A stretch of DNA of 64,000 nucleotides from Reticulitermes lucifugus (GCA_026260175.1 JAKCWW010000558.1:2200-66199); one strand, 5' to 3'. Counted from the stretch's first letter, positions 24,919-38,451 are shown. Notes: generated by a model from the sequence alone, not told the origin. Numbers and translations are program-made.

Positions 24919-27221
24919 GAGCTGCCCATTTTAAAAGCTTAATCTTCAGCAATTAAAACAGCATTGTTAAACAACCTAGAATAATACAAGATTAACATAA
25001 ACAGGTGGAAAGATTGCAAGGCTTAACATACAGGACAACAAGAAGAGTTAAGAATTAGGGCGAACTATGAAGTAACCACACACACTGGCCCAAGCAATAC
25101 AGATGAGAATAAGGCAGACACACTGTGGTCAAGACCTTGAACGTTTGTCAAATGACACAAAGGAAAATGAGCAATAACCCCAGACACTTCAATGCTAAAC
25201 GAAGACTAGCATATAAAGACCAAGAGGCCAAACGTTACCGTGACCCTAACCATAGGCCTGAGCTTAAGAAGCTCTTATTTAACGCTTTACAAAGAAAATA
25301 AGTCCAGTGCAGAAAAATGTTCCAAACAAAGGCATAGGACGAGACTGATTAACAACACCAAAGAATTTTGAGAAGCGATTACCATCATCATGTAAATTTC
25401 TACCTCGAGTTCTTGCCTCCAGAAAAGTTCTCCGCAGATGACGTAGGCTACAGGAAATTCTTTCCACAAAGAAAACGGAGACAGTAAAACATGACCGTCT
25501 TTCTTTCTCTGGACTGTTTCGCGTCCTTTCCGTCCTTCAAAAGTAAGAAAACCACGCTCGGTCGGGCCTGCAGTCACCTTGGCTGCGGACTTTCAACTCC
25601 TGTAGTCGCGCGGCCACTGGTTTCTGCTGGCTCACTAGCACTACACATTTCTCCGACAGTCAAGGCTCGTGTTCGTCCGTGCCCCCTTGTCGATTACGAT
25701 CTTGCCGAAACATGAATTCAACGGTACACTGAGGGGTGACGCCCGGAATTCAAAATGTGAAAGCTGCAGAACACAGTAAAAAGGAAGTCTGAAACGTCCT
25801 AAATACTTTCTCAAACACGAATCAGCAGCCTTTCATAACCTGGACAATTGCCCCAAGTTTCGGCCAGTTCCAGATTTTTCTCCTCGCCACCATGCCCAGA
25901 AGGCTCTGGAGTATCTGTTTCTTACCTAATGCGTAGAAGAGGCTACAGTGGCCGGAGCGTAGTTTCCAATCATCTCCACCGACAGGGTCTTTCTTTTGTC
26001 TCACCTCGTATAGCAGCGTTATCGCATAGAAAGCCTACATATGCCATGACATCCCGTGACAGCTGCGGTGCTCAGGAAAACGAAAAAATAAATGCCATGT
26101 ACTGTCAAGGATAAATGTGTACTTTCCCCCCGCGTCCCATACAGGGATGCATGACCTGATGCTGGCACCATTCACCTTTCATGATAAATACGGGCGGCAG
26201 AATCACCGTAAGTCGAAGCACTGTCTATGTGGAAGAGAAGTAGCTGTGATACACTCCTACGGAAAATAGTTTTCGCTTGTGTAGTGTCTTGGGCCCACTC
26301 AGCCCCCTATCCAGTAGTTTCAGTGGAACCAGCGTTAAGTAGTCGAAACGTGTAGCTTCATTTCCACTCCACAAATGGCAAATTTCACCGTAGGATACCA
26401 AAGTAAGGATACTCCCGTTTTCCTCCTAATCCACATCAAGGAAATAATTAATTTTCCTGCCACCTCACCGGTGATTCTTTCTTCACACGTTCTTCAATGA
26501 AGGTGGCTTCCTTTTTAAAAAGTTGAAACATTCATCGATATTGGAAAACTCCCGCCTTTGCATAAAATACGCAGCTTACGTGTAGCAAGAAAAACGACAA
26601 AGGGACTGCTGACCTACAGATAAGATATGCGTAGTCTAGCGTTCGAAACCACGTGGATCCAATGTTGGTTCTGCGTACGCATTCTTCACTCACCTCTCCT
26701 AACAGTCAAACCTCTGTGTGTGGGAATTCCAGGCCCTCACGGATCCCACGTAAAATTGTTCGTTCCCTCTAGCAGCCATCATCATTATCATCGTAGGTGT
26801 TGTACACCTAAACAGTGGATTCACACATACTGTACACCCTACCGGTCGGATAGATGCCACAATTGTGGAACACTATATACAGGAAAGCATAGGCCACAAA
26901 GCAGATAAACACGAGTTATTCCTGTACACTATTGAACACTATGGAAAATGCGTGGGGATACAGTTATAGACATACGTAATACCTGTCAGCACAAGATTGG
27001 AAGTTGACTGTTGTCTTCACTCTCCAGCAGCGGATACCTCAGCAGTATCCTAGAATAACACTCCACTGTTACTTCGAAATTAATAATCCAAATTTCAATC
27101 GATTTCCTCAAATTACTAACAGTGTTGTTCTTGCATGCACTTGGGACCTACCTCTGTGTGTACACCTAACAGCTAAACCTGCCCCTCTGATGACTATGAG
27201 ATTAAGGCATATAAGGGACAG

Positions 27222-27305
27222 CACTAGTGAAGACGTTAAGGACTAGAGCTACACCTCCACGTGCCTTCATGGCGTTCACACGGACAAATTTACCTTATTA
27301 CTTTT
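27222..27305 (+). repeat. SINE family A, 3' fragment
   Basis: Only the tail remains: AGAGCTACACCTCCACGTGC, then CTTCATGGCGTTCAC and AATTTACCTTA, matching the ends of the copies at 33.5 and 34.2 kb. Confidence 0.55.
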
Positions 27306-29599
27306 TAAACAGTGGTTCACTGGTTTCGTTTTCTTTCGCCATCTACCACTGCAACATGATAGCAGTACGCGTTCCCACGAATGCTACAAACCAAATTCTT
27401 CAACCTACGCCAAACTTTATCGCAGTTCTGGAAAATGTTCCATATAAATACCGAAACTAAGATAAAACATTAAAGAATGCTGCAAATATCAAGGCTGATT
27501 TAGGTTTCAAAATCTCTATACGCATGGTTAAGGTTTCCAAGTGGCTTACAACGTATGCAAATACCAGAAGAGTCGCAATTCCAACTTAGACTTTCCACTA
27601 ATTATCATAATAAATCCCTTGGAATAATATTTAGTTAGTGGTAAAAACAGAAACTCCAACCAATAAAATAAGATAGAGCTGAAACGCTAGACGTCAAGTC
27701 ACAGTCGGCACTGGGAAAAGAAGCATGCAGTAAAATACCAGTTCTAATTGTGTAACGTGCCTATGAGCTGAGGTTACATGCAAAGCATGTGATTTTTAGG
27801 CTAACTATACTAACAGAACCAGAAGGTACAACACTGCCACTAAACACGATACTAAGGAACCGTCATCTTGTTTCACAAATGAAGATCCACTTAATAACAC
27901 CTCCCATTTTATTTCAGATGCTTGGGTTGACGTTTTCCTGTTTGCAAGTCGGAGGTAGGCTAATTTACAATTGTTATGTAAATTCCACTACTATATGGTA
28001 GTACTTTATTACCGCCAACACATATATTTATTGATATTACTAACAGTAAAATTGTTATTAATAATTTCGTCTGTGATCAATACCAATAGCTGTGTTGACG
28101 GTAAGTTATATTAACAAAACGGGATGTCGAAGGTACACAAATTCCACTACATTTGTTACTGTAGCCTCATGATGATGACAACCTCTGAAGACCAACCACG
28201 ACCTACGTTTGTAAAACAAAGTAATGTTTTATTACAATTAGTTGTGTTAAACTGTCTGCCATTGGCGCTATAATCCTTATATTACAAGGCAACGGTTATG
28301 TCCCACATTAAGATTAAAATCAAAACTGCAAAGGCTGCATTTAGAAGAGTCCAGAGCCCAATTTTACTTTCTTCTTCGTGAAAGGAAGGGGTTAACAATC
28401 TTACTTCACGAAATGCAGGACACAGAACGTATTACTGAGGTACATGACACAAATGCTTTTTTACCTTGTGCCAGGTTTCTAATTTTATGTGGCTGCCTTT
28501 GACACAGTGTGCCTTCCCAGAATAGAATGTGTGCGTGACTTTTTTTACTAGAGGAAAGTTCCAGTCAGGCAAATACAGTTGCAGGGTGGATGGTCCTGCT
28601 GTATCCCACAGTGCCTTAAAACTGGTTACTCGGGGACTGATAAATTGTGACAAGATGCGTGACACGCAATTCAACTCACAGTACACGATGTTCCATTCAA
28701 CTGTGAATATGCACAACGTCGTGTAGTGTTAAATTTCATTGAAATTATACTCGTGTCTAGCAAAACATCCGGTTTACAGGAGTCATGCGCAATGCGTAAC
28801 TCTATTATTTTCAACCGGAAAATTACACTCCGTCTTCTTACATGGTATTATCAAACGCTACGCAATCCTCGTCTATAAACATATGTAGGTTACTGTGAGT
28901 ACGAGAAAGCACGTTCACTAAGGGACTGACTAAAAGGAATTACCACGTCATTTTGGACGTTATCCAATTTGGACTAACTTGAATAAGTCTTGATATCCAC
29001 ATGCAGTGGGTATCAAGAATGATGTATCTGAGGCATACAACAAAACAGTTCAAATGCGCTGAATTTCTTCCCGCTTTCCTGTGTACTCGCCCTGACTGCT
29101 TTTTTTAAGGACGATCCGCTGATGAGGCATCAAGGCTGACTACAGAAGCAACAGGAAGTCTGGGACGGGGACAGCGCAGACAAAATGAAAACGAATATTA
29201 CACTCTTCAGTCACTGAAAACTGTCTCATTTCAATGCGATTAACAAAAATTCTAACATAGCAATTTTCCCCTGCCGGTCAATGAAGACTAACAACGAGAC
29301 AAAGGGCGACAATGAAATGCCAATGACCGGGAATTTCGGTGGAGCAGTCATGACCAACTGTGCTGGTACGCGAATGTAAGGTAAGAGTACTAAAACCCTT
29401 GTGGACAGCTGATCTCGGAACACCACACGAGGAAATAACCAACTAATTACTACTATTACGTAGCATCCTCCACAAGATGACTGTCACTACCTTTTCCTAA
29501 ACCCTTATTCATAAAAACGTGAATTAATTACACCAATATTATGTTGGACACTGCCCACTGTTTTAGGCACATTTCATGCAGAAGATACTTCTGAAATTC

Positions 29600-29700
29600 G
29601 TTGTCTTCAGGTGACTGGAGACCTTTTGGTGTAGCAGTATTCAAAATGTCCCGGGTTCAAACCCAACTATCGTCACTGACCTTAAAATAAAAACAGAATA
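29600..29700 (+). repeat. tRNA-like SINE head, unclassified
   Basis: CTTTTGGTGTAGCAGT (box A-like) and CCGGGTTCAAACCCAAC (box B-like) are spaced as in a tRNA-derived promoter, followed by an A-rich run (AAATAAAAACAGAATAAAAC). No cloverleaf for a working tRNA is evident. Confidence 0.4.
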
Positions 29701-31269
29701 AAACAGGCGAATATAATGACAACCAGTCACATGAATTTCATCAATTTATTCATGTGGAGTTTATTTAATGATGTGTGATAATGACAGTAGTGCCGAATGC
29801 CGAATCGTCATACAGCTACAAATGGTCACTGTCCAACGCAATATTGGCACAATAAATCAACCACTGTCACAAATGTTTTGGAGAATCATCAGAATTTGGT
29901 TAACAACGCTTACACCTGTATCTTTAAAATAGATTTTAATATTATCCTCCCATCTTCTATTCAACATCTCCGACTAAAATTTCGTGTGCAGGCCTGCTAG
30001 TAGGCTACTGTTCTTCTGTTGCAATAATGTAAAGGCGTTCAATGTTGACCGGATGATAATGAAATTAAATGCAGGAAGAAATATCACCGACATATCGACA
30101 AGTCCTGAAGTACTGAACGGGAGTAACTGCTTGAAACTGACCATCGCCACAGCAGCCTTCGAAGTTAAATCCGTGATCATTTACATTTCACGAAACGGAG
30201 CTAGTTAAAATGTCACAATAAGATTATATCTGAGGTAAGAGTAAAATTGACAGCGGCATCGAAAATACGTGTTTTCTAAGATAAGTTGCCATGCAGTACA
30301 TCGGTAAACAGTCGCCGACGTGGCCTTGCTTCCATCTTCAGGGTAGTCAAGAGTTCTTGGAATACACTGCAGACGAAGGCAGGCCGCTCTTACGAAACGT
30401 CGAGAATTATTTATGAACATACACAGCACTATATATCACACGATTCGTGTATTCAAATGACGCGAAATGTAGGCTTGCAAGTCAAAATCCAACAACAGAG
30501 TTCATATGAAAAGCCGACACACTACACCTCAGAAATCAACAAATTGTCCTTTGACACAGCATACCCAGCACCATAATTTCACTGAATGTGCCTGTCGCAA
30601 TGTCTGGCATACTGCTTGTATACACACACATAGTCTTATAGAGTGGAAACGGTATAGTGGAACACTTTGAACTGCCACTTAATATGTAGGCCTACCCAAA
30701 CATAGCAATTCTCTATACGGAAATGCAGGTGAAGGAAACCAGTTCCACTACAGCAACTTTACGTCGAAGGCATGGGAGGGTGAAGTCAATTTAGAGCACA
30801 CAGAGAATTCTTCATTGATAATTATGAGTCCTGAATATATCACACCTGTTCTCTGACTGGCGTATCTGAAAAAAGGAAAATCGAAAGTTTCTACTTGCAG
30901 TACTAAATAGCTTAATCACTGCGCCGGATCAGTCCATTTGGGATTTTGGGGGGAAAATTGGCACTGGGGCAGATTTTTCTCTGAGTATTTAGGTCTCCCC
31001 TGTCAATACCATTCTTCCTATGTTTCACAATCATACTTCATACATCTACCACAAATGCTGCATAATCCCAGCAGCCGCCGTTAAGCACAACACACTTTTC
31101 AAATACATCAAGGCAGTGTCTCGCTCCAAGGACTCATGTGGTTATAGATGTTTCAAGGCAGTAGACACAAAATGTTATACACTGCTAACGTTCTACATTC
31201 AAAACAAAATAGAAGCATTCACATAATACAGGCAGGATTTTGAAACTGTATTAGCAGGAGATTATATGA

Positions 31270-31555
31270 AAGGTAAAGGTAGGTAAAGCTATCCCTGTAC
31301 AGGCCTGGACAGGGCTGTTGAGGCTCCCAGAATTTCTAGCAATTGGCACATTAAGGTGGCAAGGTTGTCAGCCCTACGCCCCGGCCGCCTTTACCACCCC
31401 ACGAGATACGCCTGGTACTCATTTCTGTTAGAGGCTGAGCCAACCCCAGGGCCATTGTGCGGCAAGAAGGATCAAGTCAATGAAAAATCCCAACAAATCC
31501 ATCGGAAATCGAACCCCGCGACCTTCCGGCTTGTAGCGCAGTGCCTCAAGAACTT
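31270..31555 (-). repeat. SINE family A-like copy, minus strand
   Basis: Minus strand, with box B (complement of GGAAATCGAACCCCGCG), a CCCCGGCCGCCTTTACC body and an AAGGTAAAGGTAGG end. The most diverged member of this local cluster. Confidence 0.65.
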
Positions 31556-32523
31556 ATCAATCAAATTTATCAATTTTCACGTTCGAGTGTACAGGTAAAT
31601 AATGTATTTTTGTTTTAGAAAGAACGGATATCCAAGCGCTCATTCGCCTGTGATAAAACAAAATCTCAGTTTTTGGTAAACATAAACTGGGGGTTTTAAA
31701 AGCGTGACGAAAAACACATGGCCTCGTGATATGGATATGGTATCGCTGGGACCCAGCCCGTTTGTGTCTGTGAAGAGACAGATTCAGACTACGCAGACCG
31801 GCTTTTCTGACGCACGCGTATGAGAACTACAATCTGGAGAAGCTACAATGGCCTCCCTGCTCCTCGTGCTTCACCCCTGCCATAATATTCGAAACACACA
31901 AAGTTTTGAAAAACCTTTTTTTCATAAACGTAGTATTTATTTGTTTAATGAAATGCATTACAGTTCCACTTGTCATTTTGCATAACAAGAAGTCGCGTAT
32001 AAGGGCAAGAGTTCGATACTGACGACGGCGACAACCCCACCTCTAGGACGTCGTCAGTAAGGGGATATGAAGAATCAATAAATTCAGCAGTACTAAAGTT
32101 TCCCCGCACTACGGCGAGCCAGCCAACTAGTCAACACTTTCAGATGCGAAGTATTATTATTCACAGCCTCCCAACGCTAAAGGCATAAGCAATACAAAGA
32201 GATCCGCGAACTTTAACGTTAATTTCATTACATCTGTAATGATTAATTAAATTATGTTTACGCATAAATATATAGGATTATATAGGCGTGCGGTGTATAT
32301 ACACATAGCCTATATTAACCACAAACACATATCCTGGAATCTCTGAAAAACTGCATAATTATTTCTGTTGGTGAACCTGATTTACACCCTGTTTGGAAGC
32401 CCATTCCCAGAGATTTCCACCTTTACGTCACGACCAACGGTCAATGAGGTCATCTGCAGGGCAATGGGTTGCAATGCCTTAATGTTGAAATGTTAGGTTC
32501 ATGACATACTGTTCGTAACGGAA

Positions 32524-32828
32524 AGGTAAAGTTGTCCCCATGTTCAATTAAAGACCATGCCATGAAAGCTACCTGGGGAGTGGATGTATAGGTCCAAGCA
32601 TTCTTGAACTTGGCACCAGATCGAGGTGACTAGCTTCACGCCCCGTTCGCTTTACCAACCAGGAAAGAGCCACCAGGCATCCACTGGATAGGCAGTTGGG
32701 TGAGCCCCAGAGCCGATGCGGACGCTTAGAAGGAAAAAACCTCTTGCGCCTGCCAGGTATTGAGCTCCGATCCCTCGGTCGTGGAGCCCGCAGCCTAGTC
32801 AGCACACCTAATTGAGCTACCCCGGCTC
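32524..32828 (-). repeat. SINE family A copy, minus strand
   Basis: Minus-strand head GAGCCGGGGTAGCTCAATTA, then GACTAGGCTGCGGGCTCC, the body and a left-end AAGGTAAAGTTGTCCCC. Older subfamily with the AAGGTAAA tail. Confidence 0.75.
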
Positions 32829-33033
32829 ACGTCTGTAATGGTCGCAGCAGAAAAATGTTGGAAAGCATATCCCCTAGTCATATTACATCACACCATGGGT
32901 TTTGCGAGGGTAACAAGAGGTTCCTTGTGTTCACCTGTGCAAGGGGTAATGAATGAAGCATCCAAAAATATTTTCATGATAAAGTACTGTCAATGAGTAA
33001 TCCCAGAAAATTGGTACTATGAGTATTGGTAAT

Positions 33034-33083
33034 NNNNNNNNNNNNNNNNNNNNNNNNNNNNNNNNNNNNNNNNNNNNNNNNNN
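33034..33083. other. Assembly gap (50 N)
   Basis: Exactly 50 N followed by a 13-A run (33084-33096), in the SINE cluster of the MEX-3 intron. Confidence 0.98.
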
Positions 33084-33228
33084 AAAAAAAAAAAAAGCTT
33101 TACAAGAGTAACAGGAACTGTTCGTAAATACAGACATGTAACGGCAAGTCGGAGCATTCTTTCCGGAACTGCGTCTCCTGCTAAAACGCAGGAGCGCGTA
33201 TATTCGTGTACAGCAAAAGCAAACACTA

Positions 33229-33512
33229 GGGCCCAGACAGTGTAGTCGGTACAAGTGACTAGGCTGCTGGCAGAGCCGAGGAATCGTGGTTCAATTCCCA
33301 GCAGAGATAAGAGATTTTTTCTCGTCTCCAACACGCCCAGACGGGCTCTGGGGCCCGCCCAGCCTCATATCCAATTGCAACCGTAGGCTCCTTTCCGGGG
33401 GACAAAGAGATCGGGATGTCTAGTGCTGATATTACAAATGCGCGAAGCTCTACCTTCACTCCTCCATATGCCTTCATGGCGTACGCAGGAACAATTTCAC
33501 CTTTTTAACCTT
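33229..33512 (+). repeat. SINE family A copy
   Basis: Head CAGTGTAGTCGGTACAAGTG, box B GTGGTTCAATTCCCAGC, AGACGGGCTCTGGGGCC, and ending ATGCCTTCATGGCGTACGC then TTTCACCTTTTTAACC. Open frames across it are SINE-derived. Confidence 0.75.
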
Positions 33513-33599
33513 AAACGGACAATGCCCGTTCATAACTGTTTTACAGGTTACAATGTATCGTAATCTACTCAGCCACGTGTTTCGACCTTTAGGCGTTCA

Positions 33600-33630
33600 C
33601 ACGCTCGCACACGCACACACACACACACTG
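33600..33630. repeat. (CA)n microsatellite
   Basis: CACACGCACACACACACACA-type run next to a SINE tail. Comparable TG/CA runs are at 3717-3745 and 10276-10293. Confidence 0.85.
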
Positions 33631-33687
33631 CAGTTTTCCAGTAGGCTCGCCGTCGTTACTAATTCAATTTTAATTTTTTTAAGAAAG

Positions 33688-33952
33688 GTAAAGTTCTCCC
33701 TGCGCTTAATTTAGCACCATGCACTGAAGACATGGAGAAGGGCAGGTATAGCACATAGGCGAGGTGAGTGGTTAGTTTCACTTACAGTCGAGAAGAGCTC
33801 CCGAAACCCATTGGCCAGGAGACTCTGTGGGCACCACAGCCGGGCTGGAATCTGTGACATGAGAAAAATATTTTGTCCCTGCCTGGAATTGAACCCCGAT
33901 TCCTTGATCATTCAACCCATATTCCAGTCGCTATACCGCCAAAACTATTATT
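33688..33952 (-). repeat. SINE family A copy, minus strand
   Basis: Minus strand: head near 33950, box B (complement of GGAATTGAACCCCGATTCC) and left-end AAGGTAAAGTTCTCCCTG. Opposite orientation to its neighbours on both sides. Confidence 0.7.
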
Positions 33953-34044
33953 ATGGGTATAAACTTCGACCTGGTTGTTTTCCTCTAAGAAATATGACCC
34001 GATAACACCGAACGTGTACCTTTTCATAATGATAAGGTAACAGT

Positions 34045-34256
34045 GGCAGATTTGTCTTCTCCAAAATGTCCAGACGGGCTGTGGCGCCCAGCCAGCCTCA
34101 TATTCAATAGGTTGGGGGCAATTGCCCTGGGGGTAAAACGGCCGGTCGTAAGGCTGCCCATGCACCTCCATCTAGCGTCGAGGTCAAGAATGAGCACAGC
34201 TATACTTCCACTCTCCCTATATGCCTTCATGGCGTGAAGAGGACCCACCTTACCTC
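34045..34256 (+). repeat. SINE family A, 5'-truncated copy
   Basis: Begins in the body (GTCCAGACGGGCTGTGG), then GGTAAAACGGCCGG, CATCTAGCGTCGAGG and TATGCCTTCATGGCGTG. The tRNA-like head is absent. Confidence 0.7.
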
Positions 34257-36527
34257 ACCATTTGGTGTGGTGTTTCTAGCTCCATCCTCTTCCCGCAAGG
34301 GTCACAGAAAATGTGTTGGCAGTTACGTAGCCTACAGCAGGACGCCAACTTTCATATCTAAAGGTTATTGGTTTGGAAATGGTGTATAAAACCAGCTGAA
34401 GTTATAATGCGTTCCATGAGAAATGAGTTGGGGACAATTTCCTTCCTCAAGGAACGACTTGTAATCTAGGCATTTCATGCACAGTAGCTCAAGTTACAAG
34501 AATTAGGCCTATGTCCGATCAAATTTCCATATAAGTTTACTGTCTCAACTTCACATCTCTCGCAAGCTAAACAACTCCTGATTCGTCGAAAAATATCATT
34601 ACCTTGTTGTCCCTCGGCTGACAATCATCTCTCCAAGTCCGTATCTCAGACACAGGAATGCGATTTTTGCCGTTTCCTAACCTCTCCTTCCAGATATCCT
34701 TTGCACGCACAGCGTTTCACAAACAGCGATTCTGTACACATAGGACTACTGAACATGGTACCATTAATGACCGAATCCAAGAGTTAGCAATACGCCTATA
34801 TCAAGTGTAATTATCAATTTGCTAATTCAATACATTCGATATTGTTCGACCTGACTATGCTTCAAACGAGGTGAAATACGCAATGGAGAACTGTGCCAAT
34901 CAGGTATGACCACTGATATTTGTGAGACGGTGATTAATACACCAAGCATCATGTATTATTGGGCGGTCATTGTCTAGAAAACATGATGCATGAAGAAAAT
35001 GTACATAATACTTGTATTAATCTACATAACACCTAGTATTTAAAGGTGTTACAATTTATAAAAAAATAACTACAACAGACGAGTTTTGTACCAAAACTGC
35101 ATTTCAATTGACTTTACAATATGCTTTCAACATGCGAAAATACTGTAGGTACAAAGGTCAAACAGCCTTCTATGTAGCACAACTTAATATTCAGTATGGC
35201 TCATCCAGTCTTCAAAACTGATGATCTAATTACACCACCGAAATGGTACTGGCACTATGGATACAAGAACGTCCCAAATGGAATACAAGTTCGTTTAGGT
35301 CAGCTCAGTGTCAATGGGTCAATAAAAGTACCGTCGTTCATTTAGTGTCAACGTGAATTTTAAGGAATTCGTATGGCAATTCAAACCTAAACATAACCTC
35401 GAACCTGCGTACAACGCATGAAGAATTACGATAACTCAGCCAAGAAAACCAGAAGGTTCACGAACTGTAAGCATCTCTCAGGTGGTACACAGTTAAACCA
35501 ATCATTAACCCTAAAGCTGTTCAGCACGACTGCCAAAGAACCACTAGATTTCCTGCATTGACACGTGAATGGGAAGAGGACTTTTAAAACTGAGACGAGT
35601 CTGATGTTCTGCGTTGCCCACCCTAAACGAAGAAATTCATCCAACGGCCCTGTGACCCACCCAACTTAACGGTACTGGGAAAACCTCTGAGGGCAAAGGC
35701 GGGCGGACAGTATGAACAGACCTGGAATATGGGAATTTTATTTTTCCCGATCTCCTACCTCTCGGAAGGTATACCTTTATACCCTTCAACTGTACAAGCC
35801 GCAGCACTAGTAGATGCAGCAACGAAGCAACTTCAAAAGGTGTCTGGAAATGATGCATTTTCCTCTACACTCCATTATAAGTGTTTTGGCTGCGTATCTA
35901 AAGAATGGAGTAATGTATTTGTCTTCACAGTAGTAACGGATATTGCACAGTACCACGTGTCTTTAAGGCCTGACAGTGAACGACAAATATTGTTGAAACA
36001 TGTCATTCATATAGTCCGTAAATTATCACAGCAATGGGGCATTACTAATTCCTTTCGGACTTCCAAGTTCAAATACATTTTGTGCTGGTGCTTGCCATAC
36101 ATTGAATTACATACACTCCTGCAGGTACATAAAAACAGCAAAGCTAGCAAGGAAGAAAGAAAGGACACAAGGCTCATTCAATGACATTACATCATTGTAT
36201 CCCACTATGATCTCTCTTCTTCACCTAAGAAACTGATACTCAGTTCCTCCCACTCAAGCTTCAATCGGTCGGTGGGTGACATCCCCCCACCAGCTACCGT
36301 CATGTCATAACGTTTCGAGCATTCCTTCTTACAACAAATTAAATATTAGAGGGCTTCTCTAACTATTAAAAAAACACCTCCACGTTTCATATGCGTCTTC
36401 ATGGTGCGGTGTAAATGCACACATGGGTGTCTCACAAAAACGAAGTAAAATGGAGCGACTGCGCATCCCCGGCTTCACTTTCACGCCAGCTCTGATTCTT
36501 GAATTTTTCAACGACATTGCACACTAT
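34257..36527. other. MEX-3 intron, no gene seen
   Basis: The 151-codon plus-strand frame at 35729-36184 has no recognisable domain and is antisense to MEX-3. Confidence 0.45.
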
Positions 36528-36545
36528 ACCTACTCCCGACCAGAC

Positions 36546-36817
36546 CCCGGGATAGCGTAGTCGGTATATCGACTCGCTATGAGCTGGATCGAATCCCGGT
36601 GGGGGGCGAGAATTTTAGCACACGCCCAGACCGGCCCTGGGGCCTACCCAGCCTCCTGTACAATAGGTACCGGGTCATTCCTGGGTGTAAAACGGCCGGG
36701 GCGTGGTGTTGACCACCCACCCTCCATCTAGCGAGGTTAAAGAAAGAGAAGAGCTATACCTCTACTTCCCCTCTGGGCCTTCATGGCCTGTTCTAGGGTG
36801 AAATTTACCTTTACCTT
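36546..36817 (+). repeat. SINE family A, youngest-looking copy with 18-bp target duplication
   Basis: Box A TAGCGTAGTCGGTATA, box B partly deleted (GGATCGAATCCCGG), full body, tail CTGGGCCTTCATGGCCTG and TTTACCTTT. ACCTACTCCCGACCAGAC (36528-36545) and ACCTACTCCCGACCGGAC (36818-36835) flank it with one mismatch, a clear LINE-type target-site duplication. Confidence 0.9.
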
Positions 36818-38451
36818 ACCTACTCCCGACCGGACAATTAGCTGTTCATAAGTGTTCAGACTTGTATTCAGGGGCAAGGATACCCACTATTCTGATAAAT
36901 TACGTGATTTTACTTAGTCCAGCAAAACGAATACTGGGACAGGAGCTTACAACAAACGATAACTGATTCATCCCCATTTCTTTCAATTTCACAGAGAGTG
37001 ATAATCACTCGATGCTAAAGAACGGGTGCAGTTGATAAAGCGTCGTTAAATAACACGCGACCCATCTATCCGCGTATTTCAGACAAATGCAGAATACATG
37101 AATCTAAGTATTATTAGTAACTCAAGAGAACGACTCTGACCTTGACAGTGTTGGTACGGTCTCTTACCTCCGCACTAGCAAGGTCAAAGCCAGTCTCGTG
37201 AGTCCACTACACAAGGTGACGTGTGGAGTAATACGTTCCATGTGCCGCTTCATGTCAAACTTCACAGGCAAAAGGATAATTTTCACTCACTACTCACCTT
37301 CAATATTCTCTTGAAAGTTTAAAATCTAACTCAACCGCATTTGTGACATCATTTTGAAATACAACACGCCGACCTTATTTTAAGGGTTCTTAAAGAAGGA
37401 AAAACTTGTGATAAACAACAATAAAGAATAGAAGAAAATATTTCTTAACTGGGCATTTTGCTGCAAGTTCTGTTCTTGGTATCTTTGTTTCGTAGTGCTT
37501 TTGAGCATAAGACTTTCAGTCACCAAATAAGCCATTTCAGAGGCTCGGATATCACAGATGCATCACGCTGTCGGAGAGAAGGAACAAGAGAAAGAAAGAA
37601 CGGATGAAGGGGAAACAGGAAGAACGAAAGAATTAGAAAATAGTCAATGCTTGTTGTATTTTAATATTCTCATTTGGACGAAGAATTTTCTGAAGTTATT
37701 TTAAGATGTAACTTTACATCACTAGCGATGTGTAGCTAATGCAACCGCAGCCCCTTACATTAAGCAGTTGTTCGCAACACAAACCCCTAGTTCACGCAGT
37801 TTCGCGAAGGCCGGGAGCAGTGTCCCGGCCCTTTTAACCTTTAACCATAACACCACCTAACTACGACTATACAGTATGCGTCGTGAAAGCAAAGTTTAAA
37901 GAGCGTGGCAATCTCGTACGCTGCAACATCCGGACCATCGTAGTGTAATCGAGTATTTGCGCCACTTCTCACTGGAACCCGTCGGAACATTTTTTACTTA
38001 TACGTTCTGTAAGACATCTTGATCACTGCATTATTTCATCCTGTGTTAATTAAGGGTATATTCCACGCAGCAGAAGCTGCTGGTAACTTAGTAACCGAGC
38101 TATGCTACTTTATAGAACCCCTACTGTCTCGGTAACTGAATTTAAAGCACACTGAGCCTCACTTCTGTTTATCAAAATATTCTTATGCGCGCTTTAAACT
38201 TATAATAAGGACATTCTTATCGGACATTAGTGGACGATTTTCACAAAATTTGGTGTTGGGAGTCTAGGTTGAAATTGTCGGGTTAATTTCAATTCAGTTT
38301 GCATCGGTCCAGTATAAACCCCAGTATAAAGCCAAATTTACATTACGCTCAAATCGAACGTTCTCATAAACAACTCTAGTACGAACATACGTATCTGCAC
38401 ATGGCACAAAATATAAATCTCACGTAATACGTAAAACGTCACTTGACTAGT

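Larger units (their letters stand above)
24199..31269. other. MEX-3 intron, left-central part
   Basis: Besides the 24.84-kb fold-back, the SINE pieces at 27.2 and 29.6 kb, and a weak hammerhead-like relic near 28.17-28.22 kb (CTGAAGA present, GAAA lost), I see no gene. 25.56-25.72 kb is GC-richer with CpGs. Confidence 0.45.

Noticed and set aside
26627-26908. 93-codon frame with a SSSHHHYHR stretch
   Set aside because: The His run comes from a CAT simple repeat inside what looks like an unclassified repeat.
28170-28220. Further hammerhead-like motif (CTGAAGA)
   Set aside because: The GAAA half of the core is missing; kept only as a weak relic.
35729-36184. 151-codon plus-strand frame in the MEX-3 intron
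   Set aside because: No domain, no splice context, no homology I can recall.
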